A DNA stretch of 64,000 nucleotides, from positions 230,791,654 through 230,855,653 of the forward strand of contig JARDYH010000001.1 of NCBI GenBank assembly GCA_029215795.1, given 5' to 3'. The DNA is from Anniella stebbinsi (Eukaryota > Chordata > Lepidosauria > Squamata > Anniellidae). Made by a program: the position numbers and the translations under genes. Positions 1 to 8,974 of the stretch are shown piece after piece (position 1 is the stretch's first letter; every line of letters begins with the position of its first letter). Below the pieces are notes generated by a model. That model was not told where the DNA came from. It saw only the letters and a program-made list of their open reading frames with translations, and did no database searches.

Positions 1-159
1 GGAAAAAAAGATCAAAGATATTCACAGCATGCCTATCAATATACATTTTGGTTTCCTGCTAACTACAAAAGTGACAATTAAAAATTCAGTTCATTTACCC
101 GTCTGCTGCTGTTTGTTTTGAAATGTTACTGTGCCATGGATCTGTTTTTCATTTGACAC

Positions 160-450
160 AAAGACATTTTCTAGGCTTGTATTTCATGCAGCTACCTATG
201 GGAAGAAAATTGCCCTTTTCAAGTTTCCCAACAGTGTACAGTACCCTGAAAAATTGATTCTGCCTCTCCGTCTGACTTCCAGTTATCAAAGTCAAAATAC
301 ACATGCTGCATCATATTGTAGCAAAGAGAGAAAGGGATGGATTTCATCCCACTGAGGCCTGAGAGGTGGCATTATACCTCTGCCCTTATTCTGACACTGG
401 GTGTTCAGAATTATGTCTGATTTTTACTGCAGTACAAATAGGCATGTAGC
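160..450 (+). repeat. Diverged direct repeat X, copy 1
   Basis: This block aligns by eye with 3150-3450 in the same orientation. The clearest anchor is an identical run CAGTACCCTGAAAAATTG (239-256 here, 3231-3248 there), followed in both by TTCTGCCT and a TATCAAAG motif, then a shared ACAGTACAAATA-type motif about 150 bp further on. Many substitutions and small gaps separate the copies. It could be an ancient local duplication or two members of an unclassified interspersed family. No coding signal is convincing. Confidence 0.6.
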
Positions 451-2119
451 CATTGTATAAAAGTTATTTGGGCCTCCTATGAAACTGGATATAGCTTCTG
501 GTTAAGATCATGTCTATTGATATTTGTGTTGGGAAAGAGGAGACAGATTCTTCACAATACAGACTGCCAGCTCTCCTGGCAGTGTATGCGCATTATTAGC
601 ATCGATTAGGCATCAGTAACATTGGATCAAGCCCTGTGAAGAGCAGCACCAATCAATGGGATTTCATAACAACAAACATCCTTTGTTACATGAGTATGAT
701 CTCAATATTGCTCCTACTTGCTGTCATTCTAAGGAAGTGACAAACTTATTCTTACACATGCACATATACAAACTCCCCAATGCGTGCGCACATGGATACA
801 GGCATGTTTAGGAAACTTGTTAAACTATCCTGACAAATCTGTGTTGTGCATGCTGTCAACTTATAAAGTTTTACTGAAAAAGATCTAATTCTGTCCCAAA
901 GATGACAAGCCCCTAGGAGTGCAAGTCCATCAGAACGCCTTGTCATAACATATACTGCTCTGAGGACATGCATGCTGTCTGCTTTCATGTTTCTGATAAA
1001 TCTGTATTTGCCTTTTTGTCTCCAGTCTCTCCCAAGTGATTTCTCATTACATCTCTCCTGGAGGTTGAATAACCAAGAACTCTCCCCTGGCATGTCATGA
1101 AGTGAGGTTTCAATCCTGCATGATTTTGCAAATGTTGAAATGGGTACAAAGGAATGTCAATGCATAGACACAAATTGATCACCCAAGGATTAATTAGTAA
1201 AATGCTTCATACAATGCCTTGAGGAGGGCAAACTGTTCCGTGAACATAGGCACAGATGAGTCTTCTCAAAATGTTACATTTTGTCAACAGTAAGATCTAC
1301 CTAATACTTTATCTGATATGTCAGGAAAATTAATACAGACAGCTAGAGATGGGCAAACTTGCCCTCCTGAGAAATGTTGATAGTCTTTATTTTAAGTGAG
1401 ACTTTATAAGCATCTATTAGAGATCTTCAGTTTTTGTGTCTGCACATAGGAACGTCCAAATTCTAGTTCTGGTGAGATATGTGAATTGAATTTGGGACAC
1501 TAATTGTGAGCTTTTTCCACATATACATAGGAGGGAGAAAGAATCACTATTTTTTAAAAAAAGAAGTTATAAATTGGTTTGTAACATTTTCATGAATATG
1601 CATTCCCTCCGCTTGGGAAGTATAGGACAGGGGAGCAGCACCTTGCATAAGCAACTATGCGACATTCCTGTGTGTTGTGCATCACTATTCCAGATGGCCT
1701 GTCTCCTGATTGGCTGCTACAATGTGGAAGGGGAGTAAGTACCATCACCTTGAGTGGCATTGGCAATGTAAGTCTCACCCACCTGGTGGTGGGCAACTGC
1801 CATCCTAGATAAAGAACCTGTTCCAGCAGTGAACTTCATCTGAACCCCACTCCAGTTCCTTTCCCCAGAACCTGATACTAATAAGGACACTGAGACTTGC
1901 TGGTAGAAATGGGATTCATAGTTACAGACAGCAGAACCTTACTTGTACATTGGGACTGAGAAGTCTTTCCGCTTACCAACATCTACCAGAGAGGCTCTTC
2001 TCCATGTTCCACTGGTACTTCAGATGTAGCAGATAGGGATGTAAAACTCTGTAAAACTGTAGCTTGTTGAAATTCCCTGAGTTTCACCTTGAAGTTCATC
2101 CTAACCCATGTCCATATCA
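451..2119. other. Unassigned AT-leaning stretch
   Basis: I see no supported gene or recognisable repeat for most of this stretch. Open frames on the minus strand at 752-1093 and 1590-1796 have no recognisable domain. At 1343-1520 the sequence starts with AGAGATGGGCAAACTTG and looks like a worn member of the AT-rich AGGGATG repeat family seen elsewhere in the window, but too little is conserved to be sure. Confidence 0.4.
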
Positions 2120-2335
2120 CGTAGTGAGGGTGGTTGTTGTTGTTTTATTCACACAAAATATGCACTGAAATTCAGACATATTTTTCCTAAGATACACATT
2201 TTTGTGCGCATTTTTTAAAAAGTGCAGACCTTTCTCCTATAATTAATGTGTGTTTGTGCACATTAAAAAATGCACTTTTTCATGCATACGTTTCAAATTT
2301 ATGCATTTCTGAATGCACTTTTCTTTGCAACATAC
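2120..2335. repeat. AT-rich degenerate AAATGCA-type repeat
   Basis: The block is built from recurring short motifs such as AAAATATGCAC, AAAAAGTGCA and AAAAATGCACTTTTT, on both strands. The same style of sequence is seen at 26525-26770, 36288-36610 and 52615-52927. It abuts a LINE 3' end at 2336. The family is not recognised by name; I infer an old, decayed interspersed repeat. Confidence 0.4.
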
Positions 2336-2495
2336 ATTTATTTATTTATTACATTTGTGTACTGCCACATAGCCGAAGCTCTCTGGGCAGTTTACATAGG
2401 ATTAAAAACAATTAAAAACAATATACAAAAATTAAAACAGCAAAAACATACAACATACATACAATCTCTACATTTAAAAACCACTTCAACATCAC
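2336..2495 (-). mobile_element. L2-type LINE 3' end
   Basis: Read on the minus strand, this is the 3' UTR and tail of the L2 family found intact-looking at 7943-8250: an AT-rich stretch, a stem CTGCC/GGCAG around AGCTTCGGCT, then an (AAAT)n tail. About 120 bp are nearly identical to the 7943 copy, including the run of ATTAAAAACAATT motifs. The outer stem has T-A in place of the C-G seen in other copies. Only the tail survives. Confidence 0.8.
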
Positions 2496-2730
2496 AAGCT
2501 TGGAACGTGCAGACATCAAGCACAGATTGCGTTGAAGTCTGTGTTTGAGTTTGGGAGGTGTGAACTGGGTAAATTCTCATCTAAAAGGAACTGAAACCAT
2601 TTTCTCATTTATCTCTAATAGTAGATGGGATAATGTTTGCAAATAATAGACTTATTATAATATTTTTTATTGCTCATAAAACTCATTGTTTTGTTTTTAG
2701 GCATGTAGCTTTTTAAAGTTATTATAGGTT

Positions 2731-2884
2731 TTAAATGTGTGTGTATATTGTATGTTTTTGCTGTTTAAATTTTTGTATATTGTTTTTAATTGTTATTAAA
2801 ACAGTAAAATAAAATAAATTGTTATTTATTGGAGCTTCGGCTATGGGGTAGTATATAAATGTAATAAAATAAATAAATAAATTA
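2731..2884 (+). mobile_element. L2-type LINE 3' end, inverted relative to the 2336 copy
   Basis: This is the same L2 tail as at 2336-2495 and 7943-8250 but on the plus strand: TGTATGTTTTTGCTGTTTAAA, then GGAGCTTCGGCTATGGGG and (AAATA)n. The segment that carries the left arm of the terminal stem is deleted. With the 2336 copy it forms an inverted pair about 235 bp apart, 3' tails pointing outward. Confidence 0.8.
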
Positions 2885-3149
2885 TTCAGTCTTAATCATA
2901 TTATGATGAATAGTGAATATTCTTATTTTGAGTCTGTTATTTGTAAATATTATCAGTATAATTACTAAATTCATTTTAGGCAAATTTCACTGCATGCACA
3001 AAAAAGCAAACTGAACTGCAAGATGGATTTCCCCCCTCCCCCATCAAGCCATCCACACCAAGTTTTGCTTTAGGGCAAACTCCTCATAACATCAATCACT
3101 CTTTCACAGAAGCAGAATTGGGCAGGCTTGTGCTAGATAACAACATGCT

Positions 3150-3450
3150 ACATAAGTTTTCCTAGGGTTGTTTCTGGTACGGCCATCTATGAAAAGAAAA
3201 CAGCCTTCTTCAAATCTTCCAGCACTTAGGCAGTACCCTGAAAAATTGTTTCTGCCTTTCTGATTTCCAGGTATCAAAGGTAAAGTTGAATATGGCTGTA
3301 TCTGAAGGACAAAACATCTACTAGTGATGAAGAAAAGGGTGGATTTAACCAAATTGGTGCCTTCATGGGAAAACCCTTTAGTCCCTTAAGCTGATATCTG
3401 GGGTCCAGAATTGCACTTTATTTTTATACAGTACAAATAATCAAATTCAC
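3150..3450 (+). repeat. Diverged direct repeat X, copy 2
   Basis: This is the partner of 160-450, in direct orientation about 3 kb away. Shared landmarks are CTATG(G/A)(G/A)AAGAAAA, the 18-bp identical run ending at 3248, a TATCAAAG motif, and a terminal ACAGTACAAATA. The minus-strand open frame at 3104-3352 is not conserved in copy 1 and is not treated as a gene. Confidence 0.6.
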
Positions 3451-3539
3451 TCTGCCTTCCTAAGCAAGATGCAAATTCATACGCAGTTGTGGATACCAGG
3501 TAAGATCAGTTCTGGGCTCTGGGCTTAACAATCTATCTC

Positions 3540-3900
3540 CAGGGGTGTCGAACCTCTTCCACCTTAAGGATCAAATTCAGTTTCGAAGAAATTCTTTGGG
3601 GTGTGCATTCCAGTGGTGGATGGAGCCAAAGGCAAAAGAGGCAGGGGGCCAAATCCCCCCAAATACCAGCATGTTGTAGCTCAAAACTCTTACTGCCAGT
3701 AAGTAAGCTTTAGTAGGAGAGGCATTTCAACCTTTTAGAATGATGGAAAATGGGACAGAAGCTAGGAAACCACCCAATCATGGGGAGAAAGGGGTGGGGC
3801 TGTGGAAAGGGGTCATGGCCATCTGGGGAACCCCAGAGGACTAGCTTGGGACCCTAGGCAGGCTGGATTTGGCCTGCAGTTCTGAGTTTCAACACCCTGG
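3540..3900. mobile_element. Non-autonomous hAT-type element
   Basis: The ends are CAGGGGTGTCGAACCTC and, inverted, CAGGGTGTTGAAACTC, a terminal inverted repeat typical of hAT elements. Flanking bases TCTATCTC (3532-3539) and TCTATCAT (3901-3908) share their first six positions, consistent with a decayed 8-bp target-site duplication. The interior has no transposase. Confidence 0.65.
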
Positions 3901-3908
3901 TCTATCAT

Positions 3909-5160
3909 TTTTATGGAGTTATGGATGTAATGTTTGAGGAGGACAAAACTAATGCAACTTTCTTCCTTAGATATTAGGTAAAGTAAACACAAGTATGAAG
4001 AATAAAAGGACATATGAATCAGTCCTAGAAGAACAGAAATTATTTTCTTTTTTTGGAATATTGTCAGTTTAACCTATTCCCAAAGGATCGTTATGTTTAT
4101 CATTGTGTTACAAATTTATATTTGTAATATTTTAATATAAATGGCTTCCCCCAAAGAATTGTGGGAATTATAGTTTGGTGGGGGTACATGCATTATCCTA
4201 CACCACTAAAATTTCTAGAGTTCCCTAGGGAATGGAATGGCTTCTGAACCAGTTTTCATCTTTAATGTAGATATGCTCATGGTGGGGGGAATGTTTTGTT
4301 TATGTCTTCCTTTCATCTATGCGGATTTAGCAGAGTGGCTGCAGATATTGGGGAATTGCTATACTTAAATGTTAATATTTATATTAAAAAAAGGGTCCTG
4401 GAAATATTTAAAATGTACTTCAACCTTTGCACAAGTGAGTGTTTTCATTCCACCAACTCTCCTTTGGTGCTGAAAGATCCTCTTTAAAGGGAAAAATACT
4501 CCTGATATTCCTCTGATGTCATTGTCTGCTAAAATCACATTCCAGCTGACAGTGGAAGAATGCCATGGTAAGTGTGGTCTGAGAAGAGCACAACAAATTG
4601 AAAAGCTTTCTGTATCATGAAGATAAAATGGTCAGGATAGACTTTATGGAATTCATCCAGCTCATATTGTAAACATGTCAGCAAATGTGAGGAAACTACG
4701 AAATAGGCTGCCAAATTGCTATAGAATTTCTGAAAGACTATCCAAGAACCTCTTTCCTGCCAGCCAACTGAGGAGACTTGTTAGCATACACCAAGCCCAC
4801 AACAATTCAAGAAAGAAATAGTGAAAGAAGCCACTGACATCTGGGAACAGAAAGAGACAATCCAGGCATTTGCATGTTCAATTTTTCTTTTTAAAGTTAT
4901 TAATTAATTTTAGGTTATGAATGTATCTAATTTGACTTGAGACAGAGTCCATAAGGATGATGGTTTTGCTCACGCAACTGCACCTGCAAACATCTTTAGA
5001 TTTTCTGTTCTTTCCACTTTTAGTATCTAATGGCTGTGCTTTAAGTTAACAAAATGTACAATTGCAAGAACAGGTGATGAGCGATGTACAAAGTTTGTGT
5101 GGAAAATTAAATACTTAGAGCTTTTCTTCACACTTCTTTTTGTATTAGAAAATGCTGATG
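3909..5160. other. Unassigned stretch with one short repeat fragment
   Basis: Mostly featureless. At 4141-4225 there is a sequence around CCCAAAGAATTGTGGGAATT with an inverted partner near AGAGTTCCCTAGGG, resembling a short palindromic MITE common in reptile DNA; this call is weak. No coding region is supported. Confidence 0.35.
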
Positions 5161-5425
5161 GAACTTTAAAAGTTGGATCCAACGTCCTCATTGTGCCCAT
5201 GGAATGGATACCACTGGTGGAATGGGGCTTCGGTATTCTCTCCTCCCCCTTGCAGTCCTTTCTGTGCCCTCCAAATCTGCTCCAGAGAGTCCCCACATCC
5301 ACTGGAGCACATTTGCTCCAGTGGATGTGGTACAGGGGGATGGGGTACAGGGGAGAGGAGAGGATGCAAGTGACCCATTCTGCCAGCAGTATTGATTCTG
5401 CAAGCACTGGGGGAAGCTGGATCCA
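5161..5425. repeat. Repeat family F, copy 1, with a perfect hairpin
   Basis: The segment runs from TTGGATCCAACGTC to GCTGGATCCAATACC. A related segment occurs at 13786-14005, sharing GGATCCAACGT, the CTGGTGGAA motif and GGGGTACAGGGGAG. At its centre, 5293-5309 and 5314-5330 are perfect 17-bp inverted arms around a 4-base loop CATT. Six overlapping open frames here on both strands are by-products of the GC-rich palindrome. Confidence 0.5.
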
Positions 5426-5759
5426 ATACCAAATCTGGAGAAATCATTAACAAACCTTTCAGACCCAAACTAGATATGGCATTATTCACACAATTAGTAA
5501 AGTGCAAATGGGACCATGGTGTTAGTCCTTTGTCCCTCCATGATCCTGGTTCAGATCAAGCCCCTACACAGCTGCTATTGGATCAGGAGGAAAGTTCCAA
5601 TAGGAGCATTCCTCCAATGTGAATAGTAATGGCTGGAGTGGGGTGGGGTGGGCGAGGAGAGCAGTGTCCAGATTAGGATTGCAACAGGAACAAAGGGTTA
5701 AATCTCCTTCCTCCCTGCCACATTCCCATTCCATTTTCCCAACCCCTATGGCTGCTGTT

Positions 5760-5870
5760 TGATTTACAATATTTGTATATCGCTCCCTGTCCGAAGACTT
5801 TGGAGCAGTGAACAAATGGAATCAAAGAATAAAAACACCATTAAAATTACATTTTTAAAAGAACTTCTTT
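5760..5870 (-). mobile_element. LINE 3' tail fragment
   Basis: ATTTGTATATCGCTCCCTGTCC followed by AGCAGTGAACAAATGGAATC and AT-rich sequence has the layout of an L2/CR1-group 3' end read on the minus strand. The upstream part, 5426-5759, shows nothing I can name. Confidence 0.4.
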
Positions 5871-6068
5871 AAAGCAAACACGTTAATAGTTTGGCCCTAA
5901 TGTAACAAAATGCCCCAGATCTCATTGTATTTGGATGCTACTAATCATGGATGTATAAAGACCTATCTAGCCAATGCAACCCTGTTCAGGCATCCACATG
6001 AACATGCGAGGGCTTAAAGTGGGAGAGGGCCCCTCGTGCTAAGTATCCGGGCACTCTGGCCCCCTCTG

Positions 6069-6268
6069 CCCTCAGTTCAGACTTTACCATGTTGAATCAA
6101 CAAGGTTTGAAAGGGAGTTGAATTGGCAAGGTCTCTGCATGATCAGAAACCCAGATGAGGCAGCGTCTGCATTCATGTGGAGAGTTCTAGTCCTGTTCAA
6201 GTGAATGCGAGTCAAACTCCCTTTCAGACCTTGCCAATTCAACATGGCAAGGTCTGAACTGAGGAAGG
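6069..6268. repeat. Long imperfect inverted repeat
   Basis: The left arm (about 6069-6134) contains CCTCAGTTCAGACTTTACC and AGGGAGTTGAATTGGCAAGG. The right arm (about 6211-6268) is its reverse complement: CTCCCTTTCAGACCTTGCCA and GGCAAGGTCTGAACTGAGG. The right arm lacks an internal block, so it is asymmetric. This looks like a palindromic non-autonomous DNA transposon; no target-site duplication was identified. Confidence 0.55.
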
Positions 6269-6286
6269 TAGAGCTAGCGAACCCAA

Positions 6287-6362
6287 AGATACAGAAGAAG
6301 AGGCCATTCTCTACCTACTTTAAGAGATATAGAAGAAGAGGCCATTCTCTACCTACTTTAAG
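6287..6362 (+). repeat. Two-copy 38-bp tandem repeat
   Basis: Units 6287-6324 and 6325-6362 differ by one base (ACAG versus ATAG near the start). This is a recent simple duplication directly after the inverted repeat at 6069-6268. Confidence 0.9.
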
Positions 6363-6428
6363 GCAACTTCAACAGGGCTTCAGTGGTACCTAAGCACAAG
6401 ATGGAAATACAAATCTATTCTGTATTAT

Positions 6429-6930
6429 CAGTGGAGTCTGGTGGCTCCTCTGTCAGTGGGGCAGTGAATCCACTCTGGGTTTCAGTCAGAACTCTAAAGG
6501 AGCTATGAGCTAGAGAGGTTCGCCTGACACATTATTCTCCTTTGGATGCCAGGTGAAGACCTTCTTATTCTCACAGAATTTTAACAGTTTATGATCATAG
6601 TCTTTTACCTCCGCTGTTTTAAATTTGCATTTTAAATCTGTATTGCTGAATGGTTTTACCCTGGTTGTGCTTTTATATTGTATTTTTATATTGTGTTCTT
6701 ATGCTGCTTTATACTTTGAGTCTTGTTAATGGTTTTAACTTTTGTGAACTGCCTAGAGAGCTTCAGCTATTGGGCAGTATATAAATGTAATAAATAAATA
6801 AAATGCTGAACTCTACCCCAAATTGGTTCAGCACCTTGGATAGCTCCTTTAAAGTGGATTCAGACCCTCCTTTAAAGTGGACCCAGAGTGGATTCACTGC
6901 CCCACTGACATAGGAGACACCAGCCTCCAC
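6429..6930. mobile_element. TIR element split by an L2 insertion
   Basis: The left arm (6429-6500) and right arm (about 6838-6930) are inverted copies: both carry, in one orientation or the other, CAGTGGAG(T/G)CTGGTG, CAGTGGGGCAGTGAATCCAC and CTAAAGGAG/TTAAAGGAG. The direct repeat TATTAT flanks both ends (6423-6428, 6931-6936). An L2 3' fragment (6508-6803) lies between the arms. I infer a non-autonomous DNA transposon that later received the LINE. Confidence 0.6.
6508..6803 (+). mobile_element. L2-type LINE, 3' end of ORF2 plus 3' UTR
   Basis: TTATTCTCCTTTGGATGCCA matches the ORF2 C-terminal region (LLSF-RRQVKTF in the copy at 8975), followed by the 3' UTR. The terminal stem is CTGCC/GGCAG around AGCTTCAGCT, then (AAAT)n. 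It is 5'-truncated and sits inside the TIR element at 6429-6930. Confidence 0.8.
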
Positions 6931-6936
6931 TATTAT

Positions 6937-7942
6937 CAAGACACTACATAGGTACAGGGTTTACTGTTTTTTAAAAATGCTCTATCTATAACTTCTTCCC
7001 AATAATTTCATATTTTCATCAATTTCTCCAGCTACCGTTTCATGTAGCCTATTTCAACTCGCAATGACTAAATTATACTGGCCGAAGTCATATTGTCCTG
7101 TTTGTGTAGATGCCCTGCAGGAGCGCAAATCTCTTTTCCAAGATGATGCTTTATTCCCCAATCACTGTAAAGCCTTTATGCATTCTGATGGATGAGTCCT
7201 TCAGTCATTTATTGTAACCTGATTCTAAGAAACGATTCACAATTTTGAAATGAAAAATCCATGGCAAGTTGGGATTCCCCCTCCATTTTTACATAGCGAA
7301 ATATTCTTCTTGCTACAGTTCTTCACATTAAACACTAGTTTTCTATTGTTTTCCAGGATGTGATAAATATCTATCTTTTCCTCTGAGTGTTATTATGCAA
7401 GGCAGTTTAAACTTTAACCTCTTCTAGTTAATTTTGTGGTGGTCATGCTTGGTAGGGTGTGGTGGCAGGAGTTTGTAGCCATTTTCAGTGAGGAGGGGTA
7501 AGATTCACAGAAAAGTTTAAACCAAGGACTGTTCTTGGTTATATTCAAATTGCCCAAAAGAAGGATAAAATATGAACAGCACACCTCACTATAACAAAGT
7601 AAGGTATCAAAGCACACTAATGGCTGTAAAGGGCCTCTTGTGATGGAATAACAGAAGACAAGGTGGGGGAAAAAGAATCAAATCTCACCTGCATGCACCA
7701 TCCCATCCCTGTAGCTCTAAGCATCCAGATGTACGCTGCAGGAGAACATATGATGAAAGGGAGCCTGTTCTATGCTCAGAAGTGTCTTGTTACTCTCTGT
7801 TCCAAATCAGGGGGGATGGATGCATGGTCATACACATAGACAGGGCTTGTCCTGCCATTGGGCAGAGTGAGACAGTTGTCTGAGGCTGCAGATGCAGGGA
7901 GGCAGCAGCAAGATGTTGAAAGAGAGAGGGCTGTGGACCATA
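6937..7942. other. Unassigned stretch
   Basis: About 1 kb of AT-leaning sequence with no recognisable repeat, domain or RNA gene. The short minus-strand open frame at 7414-7617 has no known motif. Confidence 0.5.
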
Positions 7943-7949
7943 TTTATAT

Positions 7950-7980
<31 letters not shown>

Positions 7981-8250
7981 TTACATTTGTATACCGCCCC
8001 ATAGCCGAAGCTTTCTGGGCGGTTTACATAGGATTAAAAACAATTAAAAACAATATACAAAAATTAAAACAGCAAAAACATACAACATACACACAATCTG
8101 TACATTTAAAAACCACTTCAACACTGCAAAAAACTACAAAAACAAAACAAAACAAACCCAGGCTCCTCAGATATTGCCAAATGCCTGATAGAAGAGGAAA
8201 GTCTTGACCTGGCGCCGAAAAGATAACAATGTTGGCGCCAGGCGGGCCTG
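7943..8250 (-). mobile_element. L2-type LINE, 3' end
   Basis: Read on the minus strand this holds the last ORF2 codons (CTGGCGCCAACATTGTTATC and the TTTCCTCTTC segment), a 3' UTR, the stem CCGCCC/GGGCGG capped by AGCTTTCGGCT-type sequence, and a long (AAAT)n tail expanded into a microsatellite at about 7943-7983. The 3' UTR differs from the longer L2 at 8975, so two L2 subfamilies lie 700 bp apart in the same orientation. Confidence 0.85.
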
Positions 8251-8974
8251 AGCTGTGCCCCTTAAGCTAACCTGCTGCCTTCAGGTACAGCAGAGGATGG
8301 TTTCCATGAGTCTTGAAGTAGAGTTCAACTGCCAGTCCAGATGACATTACTATATGGAACGGAGATGATCTTGTTCTTTGTCTCAGGCAGCAAAATGACT
8401 TGGCCCAGCACTACACCTAGTGTAGGCTGCCTTCTACGGATGTCTCTACCCCAGCCATAGACAGTAGGGGGTAAAGGCACCAGAGATGTAATGCAGGGCT
8501 GGACCCAATGGGTCCAGCCCTGCTATCTCCCCATCACATGACTGTTAACCACATCAGGAGAAGCAAATGAAAAGGGCTTAAGAAACTCCATTATCTGACC
8601 TAAGAAGCCTCTTAGGGCAGAGGGTTGGATCTAATTTTTATTTTTAAAGTGTGTCCAGGTGAGGAGACTGGAACTTCTCCCCCCATCTTCCCTTATTCCA
8701 TTACTACTTCTGCTTCTTCTCTTCCAGCCTAGCTCCCATATGGAAAGTGCCTTGGCAGTGCATTGCCATACATGTCTACTTCAAAGCACCATTGAATTCA
8801 GAGGGGCTTTCTCCAAGACAAGTTTGTATAGGCTTACATCTAAGTGAGGTATGGTGAATGAGGAAGCAATATGACACCTTTTGTTGTTAAAAATTAGATG
8901 TGATTTCTACATGGGCAGAACAGACACATTAACAAATCAAGATGGTTGCCTAATGAGGCCATGGTTTGCCTTAA
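8251..8974. other. Unassigned stretch with a perfect 31-nt palindrome
   Basis: At 8493-8523 there is a perfect hairpin: 15-bp arms (GCAGGGCTGGACCCA and its complement) around a single-base loop. The rest lies between two L2 elements and shows nothing I can name. The plus-strand open frame at 8659-8847 is leucine-rich because of a CTTCTG/CTTCTC-rich run and is not supported as a gene. Confidence 0.5.

Noticed and set aside
5097..5507. Overlapping 113-126 codon frames on both strands
   Set aside because: Six frames open at once over a GC-rich palindromic repeat; none has a known motif.
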